The position numbers and the translations under genes are program-made. The notes beneath the pieces were generated by a model, which worked only from the letters and a program-made list of their open reading frames with translations, was not told where the DNA came from and ran no database searches. A DNA stretch of 40,309 nucleotides from Patescibacteria group bacterium. GTDB taxonomy: Bacteria; Patescibacteriota; Patescibacteriia; Patescibacteriales; JAQTRU01. Shown one piece after another: positions 5,805 through 13,888 of the stretch. Position 1 is the first letter of the stretch; each line of letters starts with the position of its first letter. The stretch is from NCBI GenBank assembly GCA_028711415.1, contig JAQTSG010000005.1:1-40309 (forward strand), read 5' to 3'.

Positions 5805-6464
5805 CTAAACTTTAGAGTTCCACTCTTTAAAAAATTGCTTTAAATATTTTTCTAAAAATTCATGCCGCTCTCCGGCTAACTTTTTGCCGGTTTTAGTGTT
5901 CATTAAATTTTTTAAAAGCAAGAGCTTATCATAGAAATGATGAATAGCGGAATAGCTGTCTTTTTTCCTGAAATTCATTGTTCTTTTTTTTATTTTTATT
6001 TCCGGGTTATAAATCAATCTTTCTTGCAGTTTAGCGCCCGTAGCAAAAACTCTGGCGATCCCAACGGCGCCCAAAGCGTCTAATCTGTCCGCATCCTGCA
6101 CGATTTTACCCTCTTGAGTTTTCATCCTTGATTTTATCTTCGCGCCGGTAAGAGAAAAGGACATATTTTCTATAATTTCACAAACATCTTTTATAATCTT
6201 TTTTTCAACTTTCAATTTCCCTAAAAAATTTCTGATTAATTTCGACCCTAAATTCCTATTACCTTTATTAAGTTTCCAATCAGCAATATCATGAAGCAGA
6301 GCCGCTAATTCTATAATAAATAAATCCCCGCCTTCTTTTCCGGCGATATACTTGGCGGTCTTCCAGACCCTAAGAGCGTGCCACCAGTCATGCCCCGTCG
6401 TTTCGTTTCCCAATCTGCCCCGCGCATATTCTTTTGTTTTATTTATAACTTCCCTTCTGTCCAT
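5805..6464 (-). CDS. HD-domain phosphohydrolase
   Basis: HD proteins are metal-dependent phosphohydrolases acting on nucleotides or phosphoesters. The 219-residue product has the expected order of metal ligands: H25 in TGHDWWHALRV, the H58-D59 pair in ALLHDIAD, and a distal D126 region in QDADRLDALGAVGIARVF (about 123-140). The best match by eye is the YpgQ/YedJ-like subgroup. The C-terminal half is helical and contains YSAIHHFYDKLLLLKNLM, typical of that subgroup. It is upstream of the YerC-like regulator in the same direction and follows the rmlA-like gene after a heptamer repeat. The substrate cannot be inferred. Confidence 0.85.
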   Translation of the reverse strand: MDRREVINKTKEYARGRLGNETTGHDWWHALRVWKTAKYIAGKEGGDLFIIELAALLHDIADWKLNKGNRNLGSKLIRNFLGKLKVEKKIIKDVCEIIENMSFSLTGAKIKSRMKTQEGKIVQDADRLDALGAVGIARVFATGAKLQERLIYNPEIKIKKRTMNFRKKDSYSAIHHFYDKLLLLKNLMNTKTGKKLAGERHEFLEKYLKQFFKEWNSKV

Positions 6465-6476
6465 ATAAGATCTTCT

Positions 6477-6541
6477 CGTTATGCGTTATGCGTTATGCGT
6501 TATGCGTTATGCGTTATGCGTTATGCGTTATGCGTTATGCG
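6477..6541. repeat. Heptamer tandem repeat (TTATGCG, about nine units)
   Basis: Sixty-five bases of exact CGTTATG repeats fill most of the space between the rmlA-like gene and the HD gene and end three bases before the rmlA-like stop codon. A degenerate relative (TTATGCGATACACGATATGCG) follows the small ORF near 14.87 kb. The length probably varies among strains. Confidence 0.9.
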
Positions 6542-6543
6542 AA

Positions 6544-7269
6544 TTAAATTATCATCTTCCCCTGCATTTTCTCTTTAGCAAAATTTTGCGCCCGAAGCAG
6601 ACTGTCAAAAGTGCCGGCGTCAATCCATTCGCCCTTTACCATCGCCACTTCCAGCTCGCCATGTTCTAAATACCACTTATTTATATCAGTGATCTCATAT
6701 TCCAACCTGTCCGACGGTTTTAAATCTTTCGCCACTTTAATTACCCGATTATCATAAATATAAAGTCCGGTGACGCAATAATTGCTTTTCGGCTTGACCG
6801 GCTTTTCTTCAATGGAAATCGCTTTCCGGTTTTTATCAAACTCCACGATACCGAATCTTTCCGGATCCGGGACTTCTTTGGCAAAAATTTTACCTCCGCC
6901 TTTGAAACTTTTTATCTCCTTACTCAAATCATCTTCAAAAATATTGTCTCCTAAAATCATAGTTACATTTTCCTGATCAATAAAATTCTCTCCGATGATA
7001 AAAGCTTCGGCTAAACCTTTCGGCTTATCCTGAATTTCGTAAGTGAATTTAGCCCCGAATTCCTTGCCGCTTCCTAATAAATTTAAATAATCTCCGGCCC
7101 GCTCCGGCGCCACGATTATCAAGATTTCCTTAATCCCGGCTTTAAGTAGAGTATTCAAGGGATAGTAAATCATCGGCCGGTTATAAATCGGCAAAAGCTG
7201 CTTTGAAGTAACTTTTGTGCAAGGGCGAAGCCGCGTAGCCGAACCCCCGGATAAAATAATACCCCTCAT
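6544..7269 (-). CDS. rmlA: Sugar-1-phosphate nucleotidyltransferase (RmlA-like)
   Basis: The enzyme class activates a sugar-1-phosphate with NTP; RmlA makes dTDP-glucose from dTTP and glucose-1-phosphate, the first step to dTDP-rhamnose. The 241-residue product starts with the diagnostic MRGIILSGGSATRLRP (1-16) and KQLLPIYNRPMIYYPL (23-38). The Mg-binding LGDNIF follows at about 106-111, then RFGIVEF, IEEKP and WIDAGTFDSLLRA near the C-terminus. It is shorter than classical RmlA (about 290 residues) and lacks the C-terminal helical extension. The adjacent rmlD-like gene supports a dTDP-sugar role. RmlB and RmlC are not in the window. UDP-glucose-type activity cannot be excluded. Confidence 0.87.
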   Translation of the reverse strand: MRGIILSGGSATRLRPCTKVTSKQLLPIYNRPMIYYPLNTLLKAGIKEILIIVAPERAGDYLNLLGSGKEFGAKFTYEIQDKPKGLAEAFIIGENFIDQENVTMILGDNIFEDDLSKEIKSFKGGGKIFAKEVPDPERFGIVEFDKNRKAISIEEKPVKPKSNYCVTGLYIYDNRVIKVAKDLKPSDRLEYEITDINKWYLEHGELEVAMVKGEWIDAGTFDSLLRAQNFAKEKMQGKMII

Positions 7270-7316
7270 AAATTAAAAATTAAAATATAAAAAATAAAAT
7301 ATAAAATGGCCTAATG

Positions 7317-7364
7317 GACTTTACGGACTTTTGACTTTATGACTTTACGGACTTTTGACTTTCG
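7317..7364. repeat. Two 24-base tandem units overlapping the end of the rmlD-like gene
   Basis: Units at 7317-7340 and 7341-7364 match at 22 of 24 bases (words GACTTTACGG and ACTTTTGACTTT). The rmlD-like stop codon is at 7337-7339 inside unit 1, and unit 2 encodes the last residues of the protein. The rest of 7270-7316 is A/T-rich repeat sequence. Confidence 0.8.
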
Positions 7365-8218
7365 ACTAAGTACTCGCGCAAAGCTTCCTCCCAGCCCCTT
7401 TGCATTTCAAGCTTAGTGTTTATCAAAACTGAATAAGCCGGACGTTTAGCCGGCCTAGGAAATTTATCGCCCGCCACCGGATTTATTTTAATTTTTTTAT
7501 CTAAAATTTTAAATAACTCCACGGCCGCTTCGTACCAGGTAGCCCGACCGATATTGGTAAGATGATAAATTCCATAGCCCTTGTCGCTCTCTAATAGCTT
7601 TTTAGTAGCCCCAGCTAAATCCGGCGTATAAGTGAAACCGCTCACCTCTTCATCAACCGCATCCAATTCTTTTTTCTTTTTCGCTAAATCAAGCATTAAA
7701 TCAAAAAAACTCGGCTTGGCCGCTTCATTTCCGGCTTTAGGCCCGAATAATTTTGAAGTCCGGATTAAATAATATTTTAAGCCCTGCCCGCTTTTTTTTA
7801 TAAGCTCCTGCTCACCGGCCAGTTTTGTCTCGCCGTATTTATTTATCGGGTTCGGTTCATCATCTTCTTTATAGCCCTCCTTCTTATCGCCGGCAAAAAC
7901 ATAATCGGAAGAATAATGGACTAAAACCGCGCCGGTTTCCAGGCAGGCCTCAACTAAATAACTTACCGCTTCGGCGTTTAATTTTATGGCCAGCTTAAAT
8001 TCTTTTTCCTCTTCGCATTTATCAACCGCGTTATAGCCGGTAGCGTTGATAATAACATTCGGCTTCAGTTCCCGTATCTTTTTAAAAACTAATTCTTTAT
8101 CCGTTATGTCTATTTCTTCCCTGTCCCAGGCAACAACTTTATAATCCTTGTCAGCGGAAAAAATTTTAACTAGCTGGCTGCCTAAATTGCCGCGAGCGCC
8201 TAAAATTAATATTTGCAT
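7337..8218 (-). CDS. rmlD: dTDP-4-dehydrorhamnose reductase (RmlD-like)
   Basis: RmlD reduces dTDP-4-keto-rhamnose to dTDP-rhamnose with NAD(P)H. The 293-residue protein is of normal length and is an extended short-chain dehydrogenase: Rossmann motif GARGNLG (7-13), DITD (37-40), NATGYNAVDKCE (58-69), active-site strand HYSSDYVFAG (101-110) and the YxxxK pair Y128/K132. The C-terminal substrate region includes RPAYSVL. The last residues, about VESQKSVKS, are encoded by the tandem repeat that also provides the stop codon, so the tail is probably not under functional constraint. It lies next to the rmlA-like gene, consistent with a dTDP-sugar pathway serving the glycosyltransferases nearby. Confidence 0.9.
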   Translation of the reverse strand: MQILILGARGNLGSQLVKIFSADKDYKVVAWDREEIDITDKELVFKKIRELKPNVIINATGYNAVDKCEEEKEFKLAIKLNAEAVSYLVEACLETGAVLVHYSSDYVFAGDKKEGYKEDDEPNPINKYGETKLAGEQELIKKSGQGLKYYLIRTSKLFGPKAGNEAAKPSFFDLMLDLAKKKKELDAVDEEVSGFTYTPDLAGATKKLLESDKGYGIYHLTNIGRATWYEAAVELFKILDKKIKINPVAGDKFPRPAKRPAYSVLINTKLEMQRGWEEALREYLVESQKSVKS

Positions 8219-8318
8219 ATTTAAAATAATATAAAAATAAAATAATGAAATAATATAAAAACCTTATGTATTTCTGCTTTTACCTTAGCATAATTGATTG
8301 ATAAAATAAAGACCGCTC

Positions 8319-8357
8319 TGCCATTGCGAGTTCTAACGCTTCTTCCTCGCAATGGCA
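8319..8357. repeat. Inverted repeat upstream of the alpha/beta hydrolase
   Basis: Perfect 12-base arms TGCCATTGCGAG (8319-8330) and its complement (8346-8357) flank a 15-base loop. The CATTGCGAG word resembles dispersed palindromes seen in many unrelated bacteria. It lies between the divergent rmlD-like and hydrolase genes and just before an extended -10 element. Confidence 0.75.
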
Positions 8358-8362
8358 AGTAG

Positions 8363-8371
8363 TGATATAAT
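8363..8371 (+). promoter_or_regulatory. Extended -10 promoter for hydrolase-Nudix pair
   Basis: TGATATAAT (TGn followed by a perfect TATAAT at 8366-8371) lies 30 bases upstream of the hydrolase ATG. The -35 region does not match consensus, which is tolerated in extended -10 promoters. Confidence 0.5.
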
Positions 8372-8401
8372 TTATTTATGATATTAATTTAGGAAAAACA
8401 A

Positions 8402-9232
8402 ATGGAGAAAAAAATTAAATCGCATGACTCAACTATAATCGTTTATGATATAAACAGGTTTTCGAAAGAATTTTTGGTTTTCGTCCACGGAGCCGGAGGC
8501 GATCTTACGGCCTGGAAAAAAGAACGGGCCTTTTTTCATAAGAAGGGTATTTCAACCTTAGCCGTAGATTTAAGGGGCCATGGAAAGTCAGGCCGGCCGG
8601 ACACAGCCCAAAGCTATAGTTTAAAAAATTTCGCTAAAGACATCGGTATTGTTCTGGAAAAAGAAAAAATATCTGAATTTTCCATGATAGGCCATTGTTT
8701 CGGCGGTATGGTCACCGTAATGTTTGAAAAAATTTTCCCCGAGAAAGCAAAAGCTTATATCCTGATTGATACGGCCTACAAAGCGCCCGGAATATTGAAC
8801 GAATTTGTAAAATACAATCCGTTTTTGGTTAATTTTTTAAACAGGGCCCTGGAAAAATATGATTTAAACAGAAAACGTTTCGGCCATGTAAATTTTGATA
8901 AATTCATTGGCGGCGGCGATTATGACCCAGCGAGGATTTATTCCGATATAATTCATACTTCCCTAAAGTCATGGTTATTCACTTATGAAAATCTCGCGAG
9001 ATATGATGGCGTCCCAACATTGAAAAAAATAAGAAAGCCGGTGCTGATCATCGAGGGCGAAAAAGATTCCATATTTGATGTTTCCGTTGCCAAAAAAATA
9101 AACCGATTGATAAAATCATCTCGGCTAGTTGTGGTCCCGGAAGAAAATCATATAATCAACCTGAATAATCCGGCAATCATTGACAAAAATATCTGGGAAT
9201 TTCTCAATAAAATTGAATTTTTTAAAAAATAA
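8402..9232 (+). CDS. Alpha/beta hydrolase with cysteine in the nucleophile elbow
   Basis: An alpha/beta-fold hydrolase of 276 residues. The oxyanion-hole motif is VFVHGAGG (26-33), followed by VDLRGHGKSGRP (55-66). The nucleophile elbow reads GHCFGG (97-102), so the catalytic residue is Cys99 instead of the usual Ser. The acid is probably the Asp in EGEKDSIF (about 218-225), and the His is in EENHIINL (about 243-250). Cys nucleophiles occur in dienelactone hydrolases and PHA synthases, but overall this resembles the small alpha/beta hydrolase 1 family. An AGGAAAAACAA element precedes the ATG. The Nudix gene follows after 14 bases, so the two are likely one transcript. Substrate unknown. Confidence 0.88.
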   Translation: MEKKIKSHDSTIIVYDINRFSKEFLVFVHGAGGDLTAWKKERAFFHKKGISTLAVDLRGHGKSGRPDTAQSYSLKNFAKDIGIVLEKEKISEFSMIGHCFGGMVTVMFEKIFPEKAKAYILIDTAYKAPGILNEFVKYNPFLVNFLNRALEKYDLNRKRFGHVNFDKFIGGGDYDPARIYSDIIHTSLKSWLFTYENLARYDGVPTLKKIRKPVLIIEGEKDSIFDVSVAKKINRLIKSSRLVVVPEENHIINLNNPAIIDKNIWEFLNKIEFFKK

Positions 9233-9246
9233 AAATATTAACTAAG

Positions 9247-9771
9247 ATGATATCAACTTGGAAAAAATTAAAAGAAGAGCCCTTTCGGGCCGGATTTCGC
9301 AAATTAGTAAAAAGGACGTTTCAAATGCCTGATAACAGAATTGTTGATTTTGATATAAAGCAGGAAGGGCCGGTAGTCTGCGTTTTGGCTTTAACAAAAA
9401 ATAACAATATAGTCTTGGCTAAACAATTCCGACCCGGTCCGGAAAAAGTATTGCTGGAATTGCCCGGCGGAGGCGTGGATACCGGAGAAACTCCGGAGAA
9501 AGCGGCTAGGAGAGAATTTTTAGAAGAAACCGGTTATACCGGAGACTTTCAATTTGTCGGCGCAAGCTTGGGGGACGCTTACTCAACTTTAATCAGATAT
9601 AATTTTGTCGCCACTAACTGCTACAAAAAGCAGGAACAAAATTTAGAAGATAACGAATTTATTGAAGCCGTAGAAATGCCGCTTGAGGAATTCAGAAAAC
9701 ATCTTCGCAGCGGCCAGCTTACGGACATCACCACCGGTTATCTCGGCCTGGACTATTTAAATTTATTGTAA
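9247..9771 (+). CDS. Nudix hydrolase, ADP-ribose pyrophosphatase-like
   Basis: Nudix enzymes cleave nucleoside diphosphates linked to another group. The 174-residue product carries a complete Nudix box: G75-x5-E81-x7-R89-E90-F91-x-E93-E94-x-G96-Y97. The preceding VLAKQFRPGPEKVLLELPGG (about 57-76) is characteristic of the ADP-ribose pyrophosphatase/NudF-type subgroup, which acts on ADP-ribose or nucleotide sugars. It follows the hydrolase gene by 14 bases and is closed by a bidirectional terminator, forming a two-gene unit. It may recycle nucleotide sugars or ADP-ribose; the exact substrate is not evident. Confidence 0.92.
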   Translation: MISTWKKLKEEPFRAGFRKLVKRTFQMPDNRIVDFDIKQEGPVVCVLALTKNNNIVLAKQFRPGPEKVLLELPGGGVDTGETPEKAARREFLEETGYTGDFQFVGASLGDAYSTLIRYNFVATNCYKKQEQNLEDNEFIEAVEMPLEEFRKHLRSGQLTDITTGYLGLDYLNLL

Positions 9772-9789
9772 TTAAAAAATTTATCAACC

Positions 9790-9820
9790 AAAAAACTGCG
9801 GAAATACTCTGCAGTTTTTT
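9790..9820. terminator. Bidirectional terminator between the Nudix gene and murF
   Basis: Arms AAAAAACTGC (9790-9799) and GCAGTTTTTT (9811-9820) pair perfectly around an 11-base loop. A- and T-runs on either side allow termination in both directions, ending the Nudix unit and the convergent murF transcript. Confidence 0.85.
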
Positions 9821-9831
9821 ATTCCAAATTA

Positions 9832-9866
9832 GTTAATTGTTAATTGTCAATTGTTAATTGTCAACT
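9832..9866. repeat. Heptamer repeat TTAATTG/TCAATTG at the murF 3' end
   Basis: Tandem TTAATTGT and CAATTGT words are self-complementary enough to fold. The repeat contains the TGA stop codon of murF on the minus strand. Similar words recur after mraZ at 15050-15085. Confidence 0.75.
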
Positions 9867-11159
9867 ATTATTACTCCACTCCTCTTCCTGCCTGACTAAT
9901 AATTCTTTCGCTCGCAACGGCTCGGCCATAATTTCTTTCACGATTTTTTCCAGGCGCAGGCCCTGCGAACCTTTAACTAATACTAAATCGCCTTGCTCAA
10001 TTCTTTGCTCTATAAACCGGCCGGCTTCAGCCACATCCGTATATTCAAAAATATCATCGCGCGACATCCCGGCTTCTTCAGCCGCTCGGGCTATATCCCG
10101 GGACCTTTCCCCGACCGTAATCAACTTGTTTATACCGGATTTAGCCACATAACGTCCGACTTCTTTATGACCTTCTTCGCTATAACCGCCTAACTCCAAC
10201 ATATCCCCTAAAACCGCGAATCTTTTTGCTCCCTTGGCCAGAGGAATTTTAGTCACAATATCCAAAGCGGACATTACGGAAGCCGGTGAGGAGTTGTAAG
10301 TATCGTCAATAACCAAAGTATGTTTTATCCCGTCAATTAAATTCATCCGGCCGTTCGGAGAATCAAATTCACGCATCGCTTTGGAAATTTCCACTAAGTT
10401 CATTTCCATGGCAATACCAATCGCGGCCGCGGCCAGAGCGGCGTAGATGGAATTATAGCCGATTACCTGCGGCAGCAAAACCGGTATGAATGAACCGTTA
10501 TAAGTAAGCTTAAAACTAATACCTAAAAGATTATCAACTTCCTTGGTTTTTTCAAAACTAAAAACCAGTTCCTGCGCCCTTACCGTTGGCCCTTCTTTAA
10601 AACCATAAGACAAGACTTTAACCTTGCTTTTTTCCGCAAGTTCCTTAGTCAGATCATCATCAAAATTAAGAATTGCCCAACCGCCCGGTTTAAGATTTTC
10701 TACGAGCAGGCCTTTTTCTTTCTGGATTGCTTTTACATCGGTAAAAAACTCCTCGTGCGAATGGCTGATTAAAGTTACGATGCCGATATCGGCTTTAGCA
10801 ATACTTATTAAATATTTCATATCACCCGGCCGATCCACGCCCATCTCCAAGACTAAAATTTTCGGATAATTTTTATCCCGCCATAATATCAGGCCGCAAG
10901 CTTTAATAAAAACTCCAAGCCAGCCGAACATAGATTTGCCCGGCGAGTCCGAACCGATAATCGTCAAAGGCAGGCCGATTTCGTTATTATAATTCTTAGT
11001 GTTGCGCCGGACGCTGAATTTACCTTTAAGCACGGTAAAAACCGCTTCTTTCGCGCTGGTTTTTCCCACACTGCCGGTAATGCCAATGATTTTCGGCTTA
11101 TACTTCTTTAGAATCAGCTTGGCCAGAATTTTTAGTTTTAGTCGGACTAATTTACGCAT
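9861..11159 (-). CDS. murF: MurF-like UDP-MurNAc-tripeptide:D-Ala-D-Ala ligase, N-terminally short
   Basis: MurF adds D-Ala-D-Ala to the peptidoglycan precursor using ATP. The 432-residue protein has the Mur ligase core: ATP-binding GITGSVGKTS (26-35), NTKNYNNEIGLPL (about 54-66), EMGVDRPGDM (about 106-115), SHSHEEFF, and VIDDTYNSSPASVMSAL (about 290-306), the MurF signature, then a C-terminal domain with KGSQGLRLE. The first domain of classical MurF (about 80 residues before the GKT loop, which grips the UDP end) is missing; only a short basic hydrophobic leader precedes the loop. This resembles other CPR MurF-like proteins. It is last in the mraZ-rsmH-ftsL-PBP-murF series. Its stop codon lies in a repeat. 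Confidence 0.9.
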   Translation of the reverse strand: MRKLVRLKLKILAKLILKKYKPKIIGITGSVGKTSAKEAVFTVLKGKFSVRRNTKNYNNEIGLPLTIIGSDSPGKSMFGWLGVFIKACGLILWRDKNYPKILVLEMGVDRPGDMKYLISIAKADIGIVTLISHSHEEFFTDVKAIQKEKGLLVENLKPGGWAILNFDDDLTKELAEKSKVKVLSYGFKEGPTVRAQELVFSFEKTKEVDNLLGISFKLTYNGSFIPVLLPQVIGYNSIYAALAAAAIGIAMEMNLVEISKAMREFDSPNGRMNLIDGIKHTLVIDDTYNSSPASVMSALDIVTKIPLAKGAKRFAVLGDMLELGGYSEEGHKEVGRYVAKSGINKLITVGERSRDIARAAEEAGMSRDDIFEYTDVAEAGRFIEQRIEQGDLVLVKGSQGLRLEKIVKEIMAEPLRAKELLVRQEEEWSNNS

Positions 11160-11172
11160 AAAAATATTAATT

Positions 11173-11265
11173 GAAAGTTTATAAAGTTATAAAGTTCATA
11201 AAGTTTTTAAAACGTTGCGAGTCAGACAACTTTATAACTTTATAGACTTTATAACTTTTTACTTT
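11173..11265. repeat. Word-type inverted repeat between the PBP gene and murF
   Basis: Words AAAGTTTATAAAGTTATAAA on the left are matched by ACTTTATAACTTTATAGACT on the right around a G/C-containing loop (AACGTTGCGAGTCAGAC). It starts immediately after the PBP stop codon (read on the minus strand). It uses the same words as the repeat after dnaB 8.5 kb away, the clearest pair of related copies in the window. Confidence 0.78.
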
Positions 11266-13372
11266 AATCCCTCGTTTTCGCCACCTGATAATATTGTAGC
11301 AGAAATTCGGCAATTTCGCCAAACAAGGGCGCGGCGGAGGATTCGGCCCAGGAAACGTCGCGCGGATTATCAATCCGGACCAACATCACGAACTGCGAGT
11401 CGTCAGCCGGAGCAAAGCCGGCAAAAGAACCGATATGGGCGCCGGTCTCATAACCCCGCCCATTTTTTTTAGGAATTTGGGCAGTTCCGGTCTTACCGGC
11501 CACATAATAACCGGAAACTCCGGCTTTCTGGCCATGGCCTTCTTCCACGACATTAACCAGCATCCCGCCTAAAAGAGTCGCCGCCTTTTCCGAAATCACT
11601 CTCCTTATCTCCTTTGGTTTTGTAATTTCCTTAGTCCCGTCGGAATGGTCAATTTCTTTCACGATATAAGGTTTCATTAAAATCCCGCCATTGGCAATCG
11701 CGGCGTAAGCGCTTATAAGCTGAATCGGGGTAACGCTTATTCCCTGCCCGAAAGAAGCGACGGCCGCATCAATCGGTTTTATTTTGTCCGCGGTTAAATT
11801 TTTGATATCTCCCGAACTTTCGCCGGATAATTCAATGCCGGTATTTTCCCCAAAGCCGAAATTCTTTACATAATCGGAAAACTTTTCCGCGCCGATCTTC
11901 TCCATGGCAAAAATCGCGCCGGTATTTAAAGAATTTTCCAAAACTCCGGTCATATTAACCTCGCCGCGCCCGCCAACGGTATCAAAATCAGAATTTTTTA
12001 TCGGCTTGGGCCAGCCGGTAATCATAACCTGGCCCTCGTCTTTATAAGTAGTTTCCGGAGTAACCTTATTTTGGTCTAAGGCCGCGGCCATAGTGATGGG
12101 TTTGAAAACCGAACCGGGTTCATACTGGGAAAAAATTGCCGGATTGTTAAAAACCTTTATATCTTCAACCTGGTCATAATTATTGGGGTCAAAATCTGGA
12201 TAGGAGCACATCGCGATTATCGCGCCGGTTTTCGGATTCATGACAATGACGCTGCCGCTATCCGCTCCGTGCCGAAGCGCGGCTTCGTTTAATTTCTGGC
12301 AGACATGGAACTGGACCGAGCGGTTAATAGTCAAAATGAAATCACTGCCGTCTATGGGCTTTTTATATTCTCGGTCATTAACAATGATTACATCCTTTTC
12401 CGCTCCCCGTTCCGCTTTGATTGAGCCGTATTGCCCGAAAAGCTCCTCGTCAAAAAAACCCTCTAAGCCGTATTTGCCTCTCGGTTCTTCATCGGCATAA
12501 CTGGTAAATCCTAAAATATGGGAACCGATATTTCCTTCCGGATAAAAACGATAAGCGGTCATCGCGTAAGATAGCCCTAAAAATTTCACCTCTTTCGGAT
12601 TATTATCCCCGTCTTTATCAATCTTATTAAAGACAATCCCATTTTTTACCTCTAAATCCCCCTCGCTTATTTTTTTCTCCTCGGTGCTTAAAAGAAGGGA
12701 ATATAATTTTTTTAAAGTCTCTTCATCAACTTTTTTCTCAATCGGCTCATACGGGTCGCCGGCTTTTTTAAAAACCGTCAAATAATCACTTATTACTTTT
12801 TCTTTCCTTAATTTTATTTCCGCCTCCCTCCTTACAGCTAAAATTTCCTGATATTTTTTATCTGACTTTAAAGCTTCCAAATTTATTTTTACTTCTCCTT
12901 CTTTTTTAATCCTTTCAACTTCGGGCAGATTAAGGCCGGCAACATATTTCAGTTCGCTTTCTAACTTTTCTTCTTCCTCTTTTTTCAATAATTCATCCGC
13001 CTCTTTCTCCGCTTCTTCCTGGTTAAAAACAGCATACAACTTTTCCGCTAAAATTTCCGGCTCTCTCACTTCTTCAGGGACGGCGTAAACCAAAGCGAAG
13101 TCTTTATTGGCGGCGAAAGGATATAACTCTTCTTCCGCCCGACCTTGTTTACGGTCGCTAATGAAAATTTTTCCCCTCTCCGGCTTAAGTTCGCTATAAA
13201 CTTGGTGCTGGCTGTCGGCTAAAGCGGTGTATAGATCATAATCTCTTACCTGCAAGCCGTATAATTTATATAAAATTGAACCGCCTAATAAAAAAACAAT
13301 CGCGATTATTAAATTAAGGCGATTATTTTGGGCAATACTAACTTTTTGTTTTGGCTTTTTCCACAATCTCAT
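11264..13372 (-). CDS. ftsI: Class B penicillin-binding protein (FtsI/PBP2-like transpeptidase)
   Basis: This is the septal or elongation peptidoglycan cross-linking enzyme; the dcw context favours FtsI. The 702-residue protein has a membrane anchor at about 20-38, an N-terminal dimerisation region, and a transpeptidase domain with all three catalytic motifs: S421-V-F-K424, S481-L-N483 and K627-T-G. Residues about 110-250 form an unusually charged, Glu/Lys-rich, probably coiled-coil insert within the non-catalytic domain, making the protein longer than typical FtsI (about 580-600). No C-terminal PASTA domains are present. It follows the ftsL-like gene by 21 bases. The stop codon is followed at once by a word-type repeat. 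Confidence 0.94.
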   Translation of the reverse strand: MRLWKKPKQKVSIAQNNRLNLIIAIVFLLGGSILYKLYGLQVRDYDLYTALADSQHQVYSELKPERGKIFISDRKQGRAEEELYPFAANKDFALVYAVPEEVREPEILAEKLYAVFNQEEAEKEADELLKKEEEEKLESELKYVAGLNLPEVERIKKEGEVKINLEALKSDKKYQEILAVRREAEIKLRKEKVISDYLTVFKKAGDPYEPIEKKVDEETLKKLYSLLLSTEEKKISEGDLEVKNGIVFNKIDKDGDNNPKEVKFLGLSYAMTAYRFYPEGNIGSHILGFTSYADEEPRGKYGLEGFFDEELFGQYGSIKAERGAEKDVIIVNDREYKKPIDGSDFILTINRSVQFHVCQKLNEAALRHGADSGSVIVMNPKTGAIIAMCSYPDFDPNNYDQVEDIKVFNNPAIFSQYEPGSVFKPITMAAALDQNKVTPETTYKDEGQVMITGWPKPIKNSDFDTVGGRGEVNMTGVLENSLNTGAIFAMEKIGAEKFSDYVKNFGFGENTGIELSGESSGDIKNLTADKIKPIDAAVASFGQGISVTPIQLISAYAAIANGGILMKPYIVKEIDHSDGTKEITKPKEIRRVISEKAATLLGGMLVNVVEEGHGQKAGVSGYYVAGKTGTAQIPKKNGRGYETGAHIGSFAGFAPADDSQFVMLVRIDNPRDVSWAESSAAPLFGEIAEFLLQYYQVAKTRD

Positions 13373-13393
13373 ATAAATAGTTCCGGGGGAATT

Positions 13394-13750
13394 TTATTTT
13401 TTGGCGACAATGCCGCTTGGGATCGTTATATAATCAATCTCTCCGGCGGCCACCATTTTTAATTCTTCGGCCCGCTCGCTTAAGCTATTAAAAGACTGGA
13501 AACCAGTTGCTTTTAATTCCAAAACGGCATTTTCTTCCTTAAGGAGGTTAATTTTATTTTTCCCTTCCTGCAGTTTAAAGCCCTTGACGGTTAAATCGTT
13601 AATGCCGGCGAGATAATAAACGCCGCCAGCGATAATAATAACAAACAAAAATTTATTTAAATTTTTTAAGTTAAATATCTTCTTTCGATTTTTTTCTTTA
13701 GCCGCTTTCTCGCAAAAATCATTTTTTATGTTTGTTTTTGTTTTTGTCAT
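13394..13750 (-). CDS. ftsL: Small bitopic cell-division protein, FtsL-like
   Basis: This is a 118-residue protein with a charged N-terminus, a single membrane segment at about 34-50 (FLFVIIIAGGVYYLAGI), and a heptad-like stretch at about 58-80 (KLQEGKNKINLLKEENAVLELKA), followed by a short C-terminal region. Sequence identity to FtsL is weak, as is normal for this family. The call rests on size, topology and its place between rsmH and the class B PBP gene, the usual ftsL position. FtsL with FtsB/DivIC activates the septal synthase. A DivIC-type identity is equally possible. Confidence 0.68.
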   Translation of the reverse strand: MTKTKTNIKNDFCEKAAKEKNRKKIFNLKNLNKFLFVIIIAGGVYYLAGINDLTVKGFKLQEGKNKINLLKEENAVLELKATGFQSFNSLSERAEELKMVAAGEIDYITIPSGIVAKK

Positions 13751-13754
13751 TTTG

Positions 13755-13879
13755 TTAATTACAAATCCACGAATCAGAACACAAATTCACAAATATTATA
13801 TAAACGTTTTAAAATCTATTTGTGCTATTTGTGATAATATTTGTGAATTTGTAATAAAAAATTTGTGATTTGTAATTAA
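13755..13879. repeat. Nested word-type inverted repeat between rsmH and ftsL
   Basis: Two nested perfect inverted repeats are present: outer 13-base arms (13755-13767 TTAATTACAAATC and 13867-13879) and inner 19-base arms (13781-13799 ACAAATTCACAAATATTAT and 13834-13852). The words ACAAAT and CACAAAT recur in a related repeat upstream of rplJ near 39.0-39.1 kb. Confidence 0.82.
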
Positions 13880-13888
13880 GTAATTATT

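Noticed and set aside
6477-6541. Regular tandem units that might suggest a CRISPR array
   Set aside because: Units are seven bases with no unique spacers and no cas genes nearby; it is a simple tandem repeat.
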